Source: Patulibacter sp040675535
GTDB taxonomy: Bacteria > Actinomycetota > Thermoleophilia > Solirubrobacterales > Solirubrobacteraceae
DNA length: 64,000 nt
Assembly (NCBI RefSeq): GCF_040675535.1
Contig: NZ_JBFAPC010000006.1
Location: 3,716 to 67,715 of the forward strand
Reading direction: 5' to 3'
The translations under genes and the position numbers were made by a program. Each line of letters begins with the position of its first letter. Positions within the stretch are counted from its first letter, which is position 1. Shown piece after piece: positions 32,875 through 41,974 of the stretch. The notes beneath the pieces were generated by a model that saw nothing but the letters and a program-made list of their open reading frames with translations, did not search any database and was not told where the DNA came from.

Positions 32875-33043
32875 GCAGTACACGCGCCGGGCGTCAATAC
32901 GGTGGGTGTGCCCTCGAGCGTGGCCGAAGCGCGCACGCTCTGGGACGCGCCGCCGAGAGCTCCTCTCCGACGCGGTCGTCGAATGTCCAGAAGTGGACGC
33001 TTGGGACGTCCAGGACTGCGTGGTCGGCGCGATGACGTGCGCC

Positions 33044-33049
33044 TACGGT
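33044..33049 (+). promoter_or_regulatory. Leaderless-type -10 TACGGT
   Basis: TACGGT ends exactly 7 nt before the ATG at 33057. Confidence 0.5.
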
Positions 33050-33056
33050 CACGAGC

Positions 33057-36000
33057 ATGACGCGGAACAGCTCAGTCGGGGCCCGGCTCCTCGCGGTCGT
33101 CGCGGTCGTCGCGTTCTTCACCGTCGCGGCGGGCCCGGCGCACGCCGCGCCACGCCTGATCGTCGCGCCAGGCGGCGGCGCGCTCGTCACGCAGGAGCCG
33201 GTGCGGGTCGAGCTCACCCACCGGGCCGGCACGAAGACCCGCGTGCGCCTGGGTACCCGCGACGTGACGTCGCGCTTCCGCGTGGCGGGCCGCCGTCTCG
33301 TGGGCCGGCTGAAGCTCGGCGACGGCCTGCGCCACGGGCAGAACCACCTCACGGTCGTTGCGACACGCGGCGGGAAGGCGGAGGACCGGCAGACCCGCTC
33401 GTTCTTCGTCATGCGCCGCAGCCGGCACTTCGTCCGGGTGCAGCTCCAGGGCACCAACCCGACGCGCCTGCAGATCGACATCACCTCCGGCGCGTCTCAC
33501 GCGTCGCTGTCCCGGCGGCGGCGGACGCTGCGCGTCTCGCTCAACGGGCACTCGGTGACGAGCGCGCTGACCGCCCGCACGGGCACGCGCTGGGCGGGCA
33601 CGCTCTCGGGGACGCACGGGCTGCGCCGCGGCGTCAACCGGATCCGGGTGTACGTCGCCGAGCCGCGCGCCGGCCGCTACGAGGTGTACTCGCGGCGCTT
33701 CACCGTCCGCCGAGATCGCCCGCTGGCGGCCGCCGGCGCCGACCGCGCGACCCGTCCGCGCGTGGGCGTCCGGCTCGGGGGCAGCCACCGCGCCGCCCGC
33801 GGCGGGCGGCTGTCCTACCGCTGGACGCTGGTCACCAAGCCCGCAGGATCGCGGTCGCGGATCAGCGCACCCACCAGCGCGCGTCCCTCGCTCGTGCCCG
33901 ATCGCCCGGGGCACTACGTGGCACGCGTGCGGGTCGACGAGCGCGGGCGCGGCGCCGCGCCGGGGGCGCATGTCCGGGTGGGCTCCTCGACCGACGACAT
34001 CGCGGTCGACGTCGGCCCGAAGGCGTCGCTGGTCTCCCTGGCGGCCAACGCGTTCCCCGTCGGGCCTCGGGGGATCCAGGTCGGCGACCCCGCCGAGGGC
34101 GGCGTGTTCTACCCGCACACGGGACCGGCGGCGACGATCCAGGTCCTCGAGCTCGATCGCCACACGCTGACCCCGACGAACGCGAGCACCACGTGGTGCT
34201 GCGACGACTCGCCCGAGCACGCGCTCGAGAGCCTCAAGGCGAAGCTCGTGGCGTCGACGGCCGACGACCTGGTCGTCGTGGCGCTCCCGCCGCAGCGGGC
34301 CACCCTGCCGCCCAGCCAGTACCGGGCGTTCAACGAGGTGCTGGACCTGATCGGCGTGGATCCCCTCGACGCCCGCGACGACCTCAACAAGCCGGGGCAG
34401 CAGATCGTCGCCGTCGGCGTGCCGAGCGGCGGCAGGGGCAGCGGCTGGGTCCTGCGCAGCCACCGGGCCAACCCGCAGCTCGCCAGGCAGGGCTGGCTGA
34501 TGCCGGACGGCGATCTGAGCGCCGGCTACCGCTTCCAGCCGCTGCGGTTGCCGTTCGACACCAGCTCGGCGTCGACCGCGACCTCGAACACGATGACGTT
34601 CGCCGGTCACGACGTCACCAGTCCGCCGCTGCGCACCGCGACCGGGTACCACTTCGTCGCGGTCGACCCGGCGGACCTGAGCGTCGTCCGCAACCTCTCG
34701 TTCGACAACGACGCGGCCGGCAACGCCGGGCTGGCGCAGGCGATCGCGGCCGCGAGCGAGCTGGACGACATCGGCAACCGGACGGGCCGGGGGACCTACG
34801 TCGCGCTGCAGAGCATCGGTCGATTCGCGCCGGACAACCCGGGGTGGGACACGGCCTCCCGCACCGACAGCGTCGCCACGGCGCTGGCTGCGATCGGCGC
34901 CAACCCGCACGACTTCAACTACCGCTCGGCGAGCTACGCGTTCTTCGGCGGCGCGCACCTCGGCGCGCAGGGGGCGGCGCAGTCCAACGCCGGAATCGTC
35001 GCCGACTCCACCGGACCGACGTACCAGAGCGGCAAGCTCAGCGGCGCGGCGCGCATGAACCCGGACGGGTTCTTCGCACCACCCACGGGCCCCTCGACGG
35101 CCGCCCCCGTCGAGTCGCTCTACGACGTCGTGTTCGACACGAAGACCGTGGCCTACCCGTACACGACGGGACCCGACGTCGGCGAGTACACGAACGCCAT
35201 GAAGTACATCTCCGGGCAGCTGAGCGACCCGTCGGTGAACCGGTTCGGCAAGGACTTCACGCCCGACAGCGGTCCGAGATTCGACACCGACATCCGCGGT
35301 GCCTACGTCGGCCTCCCCGACTACGCCCAGTGGGACGACGCCGCCGCGGCCCTCGCCGACAAGGTGCACTACCCCGGCCGGGCCGCCGGCGCGTGCGCCG
35401 GCCCGCCGGACGCGGGCGACGCACCGGGCTTCACGCTCCAGCAGTTCTGCGCCCTGAAGAGCCAGCTCGGGCAGGAGATGGTCGCCCTGGTCCGCACGAA
35501 GAGCTTCACCGACAAGCTCAAGGCCGCGGTCCTGCAGGCGTCCAACGGGGAGGCGGGCATCCTCAACACCACCTACACCACGATCAAGGACGCGGTCGAT
35601 CCTCCCGACGGGGAGATCGCGGCGCCGATCCTCGGGTTGATCAGGACGCTCGCGGAGTTCGCCGACCTGGCGGAGGTCACGTTCGCCCCGGAGGTCGCGG
35701 TCGCCGTCAGCCTCGGCGCGGACATCATCGACCTCACCAGCGCGGTGGCGACGTCGTCGAGCAAGCCCATCGGCGAGACGCTCGGCGACAAGGCGTCGGA
35801 GCTCGGCGCCGACCTCCAGGCCGACGTCGAGGCCTCCGCGAAGGGCGTGGACAGCATCCGCGTGACGGCGATGTCCGACTGGGGGCGCCTCCAAGCGCTC
35901 GACGCCGCCGCTCGTCGCGTCGCGTCGCAGTCGATCGACGCGCTCGACGACCAGCTCGAGAACGCGAGCGGCCGGTACATGGCGTCCGCGTTGATGTCGA

Positions 36001-36362
36001 GCCTCAAGCAGGGCCACTACCACGCCTTCCGGATCAAGACCGACGGCTCCGGCCGGGACGGCGGCCCCAGCCCCAACGACTGTCGCTACCGGTTCCGCGG
36101 CGCGCCCGACGGCGCATGGGTGCCGATGTTGTACGAGCTCGACCAGTGGTCGTCGATGGTCTTCGCCTGGGACGGCAACACCTCCACCGACTATCCGCCC
36201 AACGAGATCCTCACCCAGATGTTCGAGTCGCCGCACCTCGGGGCGCCGATCGCGAAGCTCGGGCGTGGGTACGGCATCGACAAGACGACGTGGATGTGGC
36301 AGCAGGCCGACGCGGACACGACCGCCTACCGCCAGTACGACACGTGCACGTTCGGCGAGTGA
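33057..36362 (+). CDS. Large secreted multidomain protein of unknown function
   Basis: A 1101-residue exported protein. Residues 1-31 form a signal peptide (VGARLLAVVAVVAFFTVAAG, cleavage after AHA). Residues 32-320 hold repeated beta-sandwich units rich in Arg/Thr, including RLSYRWTLVTKPAGSRSRIS, a PKD/Ig-type pattern. Around 385-470 a segment (TADDLVVVALPPQR, QQIVAVGVPSGGRGSGW) is reminiscent of ILEI/PANDER-like lectin domains, tentatively. The C-terminal half contains an Asp/Tyr-rich body, hydrophobic helices near 860-895 and Cys pairs, and ends ADTTAYRQYDTCTFGE. The stop overlaps the next gene by 4 nt (GTGA). Confidence 0.7.
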   Translation: MTRNSSVGARLLAVVAVVAFFTVAAGPAHAAPRLIVAPGGGALVTQEPVRVELTHRAGTKTRVRLGTRDVTSRFRVAGRRLVGRLKLGDGLRHGQNHLTVVATRGGKAEDRQTRSFFVMRRSRHFVRVQLQGTNPTRLQIDITSGASHASLSRRRRTLRVSLNGHSVTSALTARTGTRWAGTLSGTHGLRRGVNRIRVYVAEPRAGRYEVYSRRFTVRRDRPLAAAGADRATRPRVGVRLGGSHRAARGGRLSYRWTLVTKPAGSRSRISAPTSARPSLVPDRPGHYVARVRVDERGRGAAPGAHVRVGSSTDDIAVDVGPKASLVSLAANAFPVGPRGIQVGDPAEGGVFYPHTGPAATIQVLELDRHTLTPTNASTTWCCDDSPEHALESLKAKLVASTADDLVVVALPPQRATLPPSQYRAFNEVLDLIGVDPLDARDDLNKPGQQIVAVGVPSGGRGSGWVLRSHRANPQLARQGWLMPDGDLSAGYRFQPLRLPFDTSSASTATSNTMTFAGHDVTSPPLRTATGYHFVAVDPADLSVVRNLSFDNDAAGNAGLAQAIAAASELDDIGNRTGRGTYVALQSIGRFAPDNPGWDTASRTDSVATALAAIGANPHDFNYRSASYAFFGGAHLGAQGAAQSNAGIVADSTGPTYQSGKLSGAARMNPDGFFAPPTGPSTAAPVESLYDVVFDTKTVAYPYTTGPDVGEYTNAMKYISGQLSDPSVNRFGKDFTPDSGPRFDTDIRGAYVGLPDYAQWDDAAAALADKVHYPGRAAGACAGPPDAGDAPGFTLQQFCALKSQLGQEMVALVRTKSFTDKLKAAVLQASNGEAGILNTTYTTIKDAVDPPDGEIAAPILGLIRTLAEFADLAEVTFAPEVAVAVSLGADIIDLTSAVATSSSKPIGETLGDKASELGADLQADVEASAKGVDSIRVTAMSDWGRLQALDAAARRVASQSIDALDDQLENASGRYMASALMSSLKQGHYHAFRIKTDGSGRDGGPSPNDCRYRFRGAPDGAWVPMLYELDQWSSMVFAWDGNTSTDYPPNEILTQMFESPHLGAPIAKLGRGYGIDKTTWMWQQADADTTAYRQYDTCTFGE

Positions 36363-37600
36363 CCGGTTCGGGAACGGTCGTGCGGCGACGACGAACGGGA
36401 GGCGTGTGGACCCGTCTGACGTCGGGTGCGGGGCGGCTGGCCCGCTGGCCCCTGCCGATCGTGGTCGCCTGCGCCCTCGTGGCTCCTTCGGCGGCGACCG
36501 CCGCCGAGCGCTGCGCGCCCGGGCAGTTCGATCGCGGCGGCACGTGCACGAGCTTCCGGGCCGCGGCGCGGCGGGCCGTCGAGATCACCCGGTCGGTGAT
36601 GGGCACCGAGGGCGGCCGGGCGGCGATCGTGCGCGTCGACATCGGCGGTCGTACCCTCGTCGACCGCGGCTTCGGGCAGTCGATGGAGGGCGTCCCGGCG
36701 TCGCGGGACATGCACTTCCGCCCCGGCGCGATGGTGATCCCGATGCTGTCGACCCTGCTCCTGCAGTTGCAGGACGCGCGCCGCCTGGACCTCGACGACC
36801 GGCTGTCGCGCTGGTTCCCGAGCTTCCCGAACGCGGATCGCGTCACGCTGCGCCAGCTCGCCAGCTCGACCTCCGGCTATCCGGACTACCTCCAGGGGAA
36901 CCTCCCCTTCCAGACGGCGCTCCACGCCGACGTCTTCCGTCACTGGACCGACGACGAGCTCCTCGAGTACGCGTTCGACCGGCCGCTCGTGTGCGCTCCC
37001 GGGGCGTGCTTCCACTACGCGCACACGAACTTCATCGTCCTCGGCAGGGTGGTGGAGCAGGTCACCGGGCGGTCGGTGGCGAGCCTGATCCGCTCGCGGT
37101 TCCTCGGTCCCCTCCGGCTCACGCACACGAGGATCTCCAAGCTCCCGGGCATCCCGGCGCCGGCCCTGCACGCGTACACCACCGACCGTGGGGTCTACGA
37201 GGACGCGACCACCTGGAGTCCGTCGTGGGGGATCGGCGAGGGGATGGTCATGACGTCGACCGCCGGCGACATGATCCGGATGATCCGCGCGATCGGCTCG
37301 GGGCGCCTGTTCTCGAAGGCCGCCGCGCGTCAGCTCACGACGCCGCTGTCGCGGGGCCTTCCGGGCTCGCCCGCGTCGATCGAGTACGGGCTCGGCATCG
37401 ACGTCGCCAACGGGTGGATGCTCCAGAACCCGCAGTTCAACGGCTACGTCGGGATCCTCGCCTACCTCGCGCAGCGGAGGATCGCGATCGTCGTCGAGAA
37501 CACCAACGGCCCCGACGTCGCGGACGGGCAGGCGATCAGCGGCACGATCACCAAGCGCCTCACGCAGTACTTGACGCCCGACCGTCCGATCGCGAAGTGA
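36359..37600 (+). CDS. Secreted serine-beta-lactamase-fold protein without catalytic residues
   Basis: A 413-residue exported protein, signal helix at about 29-50 (LPIVVACALVAPSAATAA). The body follows class C beta-lactamase/esterase family proteins: DMHFRPGAMVIPMLSTLLLQ, then DLDDRLSRWFPSFPNADRVT and RQLASSTSGYPDYL. But the SxxK box reads AMVI (about 123-126), the YxN box reads YAHTN (Tyr-Ala-His) and the HxG/KTG region reads NGYVG. All three active-site motifs are altered, so I infer a non-enzymatic binding protein. It is translationally coupled to the preceding secreted protein and its end overlaps the convergent cyclase gene by 41 nt. Confidence 0.8.
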   Translation: MTGSGTVVRRRRTGGVWTRLTSGAGRLARWPLPIVVACALVAPSAATAAERCAPGQFDRGGTCTSFRAAARRAVEITRSVMGTEGGRAAIVRVDIGGRTLVDRGFGQSMEGVPASRDMHFRPGAMVIPMLSTLLLQLQDARRLDLDDRLSRWFPSFPNADRVTLRQLASSTSGYPDYLQGNLPFQTALHADVFRHWTDDELLEYAFDRPLVCAPGACFHYAHTNFIVLGRVVEQVTGRSVASLIRSRFLGPLRLTHTRISKLPGIPAPALHAYTTDRGVYEDATTWSPSWGIGEGMVMTSTAGDMIRMIRAIGSGRLFSKAAARQLTTPLSRGLPGSPASIEYGLGIDVANGWMLQNPQFNGYVGILAYLAQRRIAIVVENTNGPDVADGQAISGTITKRLTQYLTPDRPIAK

Positions 37601-40600
37601 GCGGCTTCCGCGCCAGCGCCGCGAGCTCGCGGTGGATGCGGGGTTCGAAGACGAGGGCGCGGCTTTCGCGGGCGACGCGCCCCGCGCGGGCGAGGACCGC
37701 GTCGATCCGCTCGCCCGCGGCGGCCCCCTGGACGGCGATCAGGACCTGCGCGAGCGTGATCCGCGCGGACAGCCCGCAGGTGGTGAGATCGCGGGCGTCC
37801 GTGATGGCGACCGCCTCGTCGGCGGCAGCGAGCGCGCCGGACGACTCACCGAGCGCGAGCCGGCACCGCGCGACCGTCGCGAGCAGCAGCGGCTCGTAGT
37901 AGAGGCCGATCCGGCGTCGGCGGATCGCCGCGAGCGTGGATTCGGCGTCGGCGAGCGCGGCGACGAAGCGCCCCGCGCCCGCGTCGGCGACCGCGGCGGG
38001 AACCGCGCAGGCGATCGTGTGGACCGCGTTGCCGGCCCGTTCGGCGATCGCGAGGCCGAGGTCGGCGCTGTGGCGTGCCGCTGCGAAGTCCCCGATCTCC
38101 GCCTCGAGCAGGGCGCGGTTGGCGTGCACGGCGGATGCGGTCTCGGGGTCCGCGTGCTCGTGGGCCATCTCGATGCTGCGGTCGAAGTCGCGGCGGGCGG
38201 CATCGAGCTCGCCCAGGTAGCCCCGGCACGTCCCGCGGTCCCCGAGCGCGTGGGCGACGGGGCAGACGAAGGCCCGGCGCGCCCCCACGGTCGGGTCGCC
38301 GCCGGCCAGCGCCAGCGCCGCGCCGAGCGTCTGCAGCGCCTCGGTCGTCGAGCCCGCGATCCAGCTCGCGTACGCGACGCCGCAGGACGCGGTGATGACG
38401 CGCCCGGCATCGCCGGACGCGATGGCCGCGCGGCTGGCGTGGCGAAACGCATCGAGGCCCTCGCGCTCGTGGCCGCTGTGGAGCAGCGTCCCGGCGTAGT
38501 ACAGATCCGCGGGGAACGGCTCGACGTCGGCGCGCACCTCGGCGTGGATCTCCGCCGTCTCCGTGGACGAGATGTCCAGTCTCCAGGCCAGGCTGAGGAT
38601 GCCCAGTCGGGCCCGCGACGCGAGCTCCTCGCGCGCGGGACCGGCGTCGAGCTGGTCGGCGAGGTGGCGGACGCGGCGCCAGTGGCGCAGACCCTCCGCC
38701 GGGGACGGACCCTCGGCCCAAGCGGCCGCGCGCGCGTGCCAGCCCGCGGCGGCGGGGACGTCACCGGCGGCCTCGCAGTGGTGGGCCACGAGGGCGGCAC
38801 GCTCGTCCAACCCGTCGGGGTACGTCCGCTCGATGGCGGCCGCGACCGTGCGGTGCGCCCGTGCTCGCCGGTCCGAGAGCTGGGAGGCGTAGGCGACCTC
38901 CTGCGTCAACGGGTGCTTGAACACGTACTCGCGGCTGCCGGCCGTCTCACGGGGGATGACCCACTGTGCGCCGGCGAGCAGCGCGACCGCGTCGGTCAGC
39001 TGCCGCTCGTCGAGGTCGCACACCGCCGTCAGCAGGGGTCCGGGGATCTCCGTGCCGATCACCGACATCGTCTGCACCAGCGCCTTCTCGCGGGCGGGCA
39101 ACCGATCGATGCGCGCCGCGAGCCCCGCCTGGACCGTCGCCGGCAGCACGAGACCGTCCAGCTCCGCCGTCAGCCGATACGCCCCGCGAGCGCCCGTCAC
39201 GGAGCCGTTCTCGACGAGCGTCTGGACGATCTCCTCGAGGAAGAACGGGTTGCCCGCGGTCCGCGCCTCGATCCGCGCCGTGAGCCCGTTGAGCGACCCG
39301 TCGCGCCCGAGCAGCCCGGTGAGCAGATCGTCGGCCGCATCGGCGTCGAGGGGCCCCAGGTCGACCTGGGCGTGCGGACCGCCGGTCGCCCAGGCCGCCT
39401 CGTACTCCGGCCGGTAGGTCCCGATCAGCAGCGTCCGCGTGCCCGCGACCGCCTCCACGAGCTCCTCGAGGAACGCGTCGCTCGCGTCGTCGAGCCAGTG
39501 GAGATCCTCGATCACCAGCACGGCCGCCTCACCGTGGCTGCGCGCGGTGAGCGCCCGCGTCGCGACGGCCAGCAGCCGGCGCCGGTGCGCCACGGCGTCG
39601 AGGACCGCGGGCGGCCGCCCGAGGTCCGCGACGCCGAGGAACTCGAGCACCAGGGGCAGGTCGTCCGCGAAGGCGGGATCGAGCGCCAGCAAGGTGCGCT
39701 CGATCCGCTCGCGGGCGACCTTCGGCGCGTCGCCTTCCGCGATCCCGAAGAAGTCGCGGTAGAGGGCGAGCACCGGCAGGAAGGGCACGTAGCGCCCGTG
39801 GGCGACACCCCGGGTCGCGGTGACCGCCAGCCCCCGTGCGGCGCAGTCCGCGGCGAACTCGTACACCAGCCGGCTCTTCCCCACGCCCGGATCGCCGACG
39901 ATCCCGATCGCCCGCCCGTCCCCCTCCAGCGCCCGCGCGAGCGCGGCCCGGAGCTGCGCACGCTCGGCGTCGCGACCGATGAACGGCGACAGGCCGCGCG
40001 TGGCGGCGACGGCCTCCAGGCGCGTCCGCGCCGCGCCGGGCCCGACGAGCTCCAGCACGCGCTGGCGCCCCTGGACGCCCTTGACCTGAAACTCGCCCAG
40101 CTCGCGCAGCTCGAACTCGCCCTCGACGAGGGCGGCGGTGGACGCGCTGACCGCTGCCGACCCCTCGGGGGCGAGCGACTCGATCCGCTTCCCCAGCGCG
40201 GTCGTGTTGCCGATCGGCACGAAGTCCATGTGCACGTCGTCGCCGATCGCGCCGACGACCACCTCGCCGGAGTTCAGCCCGCACCGGACCGCGAACGCGG
40301 CTCCGTCGCTGCGCGCCACCTCGGCGGCCAGGACGGCCACCCCGCGCTGGAGCTCGAGGACGGCCAGGCACGCGCGCTGCGCGTGGTCCTCGTGGGCGAG
40401 GGGGGCGCCGAAGACCGCGAGGAGGCCATCGCCGGTGAACTGGTTCACGGTCCCCTCGAACGCGTGGACGGCGTTCGCGGCGATGGTCAGGAAGCGGTCG
40501 AGGACGAAGCCCCAGCGCTCGGCGTCCAGGGCGTGCGTCAGCGCCATCGAGCCGACGACGTCGGTGTACATCACCGTCACCTGCTTGCGCTCGCCCTCGA

Positions 40601-40754
40601 TCCCCGTGCGCTCCTCGAGGATCCGGGTCTCGAGCCGGCTCGGCGCGCGGAGCGGCGTGGCGGTCGGCGTCAGGGCGACCCCGCACTGCTCGCAGAACCG
40701 CGCGCGCGGTGCCGCGCGATGCCCGCAGTCATGGCAATGTCTCAACCCCGTCAC
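37560..40754 (-). CDS. Adenylate/guanylate cyclase - AAA ATPase - TPR signalling protein
   Basis: A 1064-residue cytoplasmic protein. Residues 7-24 form a zinc ribbon (CHDCG ... CEQCG). A class III cyclase domain follows (about 55-235) with VTVMYTDVVGSMALTHALD, NQFTGDGLLAVFGAP and VRCGLNSGEVVVGAIGDD. Next is a STAND-type ATPase: GIVGDPGVGKSRLVYEFAAD near 285 (Walker A) and VLVIEDLHWLDD near 411 (Walker B). The rest (about 620-1050) is alpha-helical TPR-like repeats. This is a common actinobacterial architecture that links ATP-dependent oligomerisation to cyclic nucleotide synthesis. It begins at GTG, 56 bp after the Crp-like gene. Confidence 0.9.
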   Translation of the reverse strand: MTGLRHCHDCGHRAAPRARFCEQCGVALTPTATPLRAPSRLETRILEERTGIEGERKQVTVMYTDVVGSMALTHALDAERWGFVLDRFLTIAANAVHAFEGTVNQFTGDGLLAVFGAPLAHEDHAQRACLAVLELQRGVAVLAAEVARSDGAAFAVRCGLNSGEVVVGAIGDDVHMDFVPIGNTTALGKRIESLAPEGSAAVSASTAALVEGEFELRELGEFQVKGVQGRQRVLELVGPGAARTRLEAVAATRGLSPFIGRDAERAQLRAALARALEGDGRAIGIVGDPGVGKSRLVYEFAADCAARGLAVTATRGVAHGRYVPFLPVLALYRDFFGIAEGDAPKVARERIERTLLALDPAFADDLPLVLEFLGVADLGRPPAVLDAVAHRRRLLAVATRALTARSHGEAAVLVIEDLHWLDDASDAFLEELVEAVAGTRTLLIGTYRPEYEAAWATGGPHAQVDLGPLDADAADDLLTGLLGRDGSLNGLTARIEARTAGNPFFLEEIVQTLVENGSVTGARGAYRLTAELDGLVLPATVQAGLAARIDRLPAREKALVQTMSVIGTEIPGPLLTAVCDLDERQLTDAVALLAGAQWVIPRETAGSREYVFKHPLTQEVAYASQLSDRRARAHRTVAAAIERTYPDGLDERAALVAHHCEAAGDVPAAAGWHARAAAWAEGPSPAEGLRHWRRVRHLADQLDAGPAREELASRARLGILSLAWRLDISSTETAEIHAEVRADVEPFPADLYYAGTLLHSGHEREGLDAFRHASRAAIASGDAGRVITASCGVAYASWIAGSTTEALQTLGAALALAGGDPTVGARRAFVCPVAHALGDRGTCRGYLGELDAARRDFDRSIEMAHEHADPETASAVHANRALLEAEIGDFAAARHSADLGLAIAERAGNAVHTIACAVPAAVADAGAGRFVAALADAESTLAAIRRRRIGLYYEPLLLATVARCRLALGESSGALAAADEAVAITDARDLTTCGLSARITLAQVLIAVQGAAAGERIDAVLARAGRVARESRALVFEPRIHRELAALARKPLTSRSDGRASSTA

Positions 40755-40810
40755 GCCCCCGGCGCGCGAGCCTACGGGTCCGTGCGCTCCGTGTCACGGG
40801 CGGGGGCCGC

Positions 40811-41488
40811 TCAGGTGGCCCGTCGCGTGAGCGCCTCGACGTCCAGCACGGTGATCCGCCGGCGCTCCGTCGCGATCCAGCCGAGCTCTCGCAGCGTCCG
40901 CAGGGCGCCGGCGACCCCGGCCCGTGAGGATGCCGTCCAGCTCCCGAGGTCCTCCTGCGTGAGCGGAAGCCTGATCTGGATCCCCGTGTCGTTGCGATCG
41001 CCGTAGCGCTCGCACAGCTCGATCAGGCGCGCGGCGACGCGGCCGACCGTGTCGAGCTCGCCGAACTGGAAGCGCGCGAGGTTGGCCGCGCGGAACCGCC
41101 CGCTGATCACGTCGATCAGCGTCAGTGCCGCGGTCGGCCGTTGCACGAGGTACGCGCGGAACTCCGAGGCTGCGACGGACTGGGCTGCGACGGGCTCGAT
41201 CGCGGTGACGTTGCTCGAGCGCGGGTCGGCGTGGCTGAACGTGAGCTCGCCGAGGACGTCGCCGGAGCCGCGGAAGCTGAGCACGATCTCGCGCCCGCGG
41301 GAGTCGCTGATGCTCGCCTTGACGTGCCCGGCGAGGAGGAAGAGCAGGCGATCGCCCGGCTCTCCGCGGTGCATCAGGCGCTCGCCACGGGCGAACCGCC
41401 GCCGACCACCGAGGCTCAGCAGCGCATCGCGGTCGACGCCCGCGAGCAGCGCGAGGAAGGTGCCCGGCTCGGGCGTGTCGACGGTCAC
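40811..41488 (-). CDS. Crp/Fnr family transcriptional regulator
   Basis: A 225-residue regulator. The cyclic-nucleotide-binding beta-roll covers about 10-120 (FARGERLMHRGEPGDRLLFL, GHVKASISDSRGREIVLSF, GDVLGELTF). A dimerisation helix follows, then a winged HTH with LPLTQEDLGSWTASSRAGVA and LRTLRELGWIATERRRITV. The FGEL/GDVLGELTF phosphate-binding region is close to CRP, so cAMP binding is plausible. Start GTG at 41488 follows TAGCAT by 6 nt. Being next to a cyclase on the same strand suggests that synthesis and sensing of the nucleotide are linked. Confidence 0.9.
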   Translation of the reverse strand: MTVDTPEPGTFLALLAGVDRDALLSLGGRRRFARGERLMHRGEPGDRLLFLLAGHVKASISDSRGREIVLSFRGSGDVLGELTFSHADPRSSNVTAIEPVAAQSVAASEFRAYLVQRPTAALTLIDVISGRFRAANLARFQFGELDTVGRVAARLIELCERYGDRNDTGIQIRLPLTQEDLGSWTASSRAGVAGALRTLRELGWIATERRRITVLDVEALTRRAT

Positions 41489-41494
41489 CGGGCG

Positions 41495-41500
41495 ATGCTA
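41495..41500 (-). promoter_or_regulatory. Leaderless-type -10 TAGCAT of the Crp-like gene
   Basis: On the minus strand TAGCAT ends 6 nt before the GTG at 41488 and overlaps the last codon and stop of the upstream zinc-ribbon gene. Confidence 0.55.
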
Positions 41501-41662
41501 CCCCGCGTCGTCCTGCTGATCGTGCCGCCCGCCGGGCCGGGGCGGCGGGGACGGATCCTCCGGCGGGCTCGGCAGACGCGCGCCGCACCGGCGGCAGAAC
41601 CGCGCCGTCCCCGACGAGGGTTCACCGCATACCCGGCAGCGAGCGGTGGGTCCGTGCTCCAT
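41498..41662 (-). CDS. 54-residue double-CxxC zinc-ribbon protein
   Basis: A small protein MEHGPTARCRVCGEPSSGTA with a second pair FCRRCGARLP, then a Pro/Asp/Gln-rich tail. The CxxC...CxxC spacing is that of a zinc ribbon like the one at the N-terminus of the cyclase two genes downstream. The ATG lies 7 nt after TAGCGT. It ends 10 nt before the Crp-like gene and is probably co-expressed with it. It may be an adaptor, or a detached relative of the cyclase's ribbon. Confidence 0.6.
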   Translation of the reverse strand: MEHGPTARCRVCGEPSSGTARFCRRCGARLPSPPEDPSPPPRPGGRHDQQDDAG

Positions 41663-41669
41663 CCACGGG

Positions 41670-41675
41670 ACGCTA
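41670..41675 (-). promoter_or_regulatory. Leaderless-type -10 TAGCGT
   Basis: On the minus strand TAGCGT ends exactly 7 nt before the ATG at 41662. Confidence 0.5.
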
Positions 41676-41700
41676 CGTCGCCCCACCGTCAGCGGCCACC

Positions 41701-41850
41701 CAATTCTGGACGGAGGACACGGCCGGCGAGCGTCCAGAGCGAGACGTCCGGAAGGTCCAGGACTGCGTCGTCGAGCTCCAGGCGACCGACCAGCTGGGCC
41801 TCGCCATCAACGTGCTCGTCGGGGACTGGTCCGTCGCGCTCGGCGGGTGA
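41701..41850 (+). other. Gene-poor spacer with a start-less coding-like remnant
   Basis: Within the 312-bp gap between the zinc-ribbon gene and the 5'-nucleotidase, the plus strand reads RPERDVRKVQDCVVELQATD and QLGLAINVLVGDWSVALGG before TGA. There is no start codon in a sensible place. The VQDCVV part recurs at about 33006-33026 with different third codon positions, which hints at a decayed protein-coding sequence. Confidence 0.3.
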
Positions 41851-41974
41851 AGCACGCCGGGACGTTCGGGGGCCTCGTCGCTGCGGCGAGCGGACCCGTC
41901 GAGCCCGACGAGCCTCCGTCGGCGCCCACCGGGCCGCCGACGGGCGCCGACGGGGACCCGGCGGCGCCCGGGGC

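Noticed and set aside
33072..36236. 1054-residue minus-strand open frame
   Set aside because: Antisense to the secreted 1101-aa protein, whose signal peptide and promoter identify the true strand.
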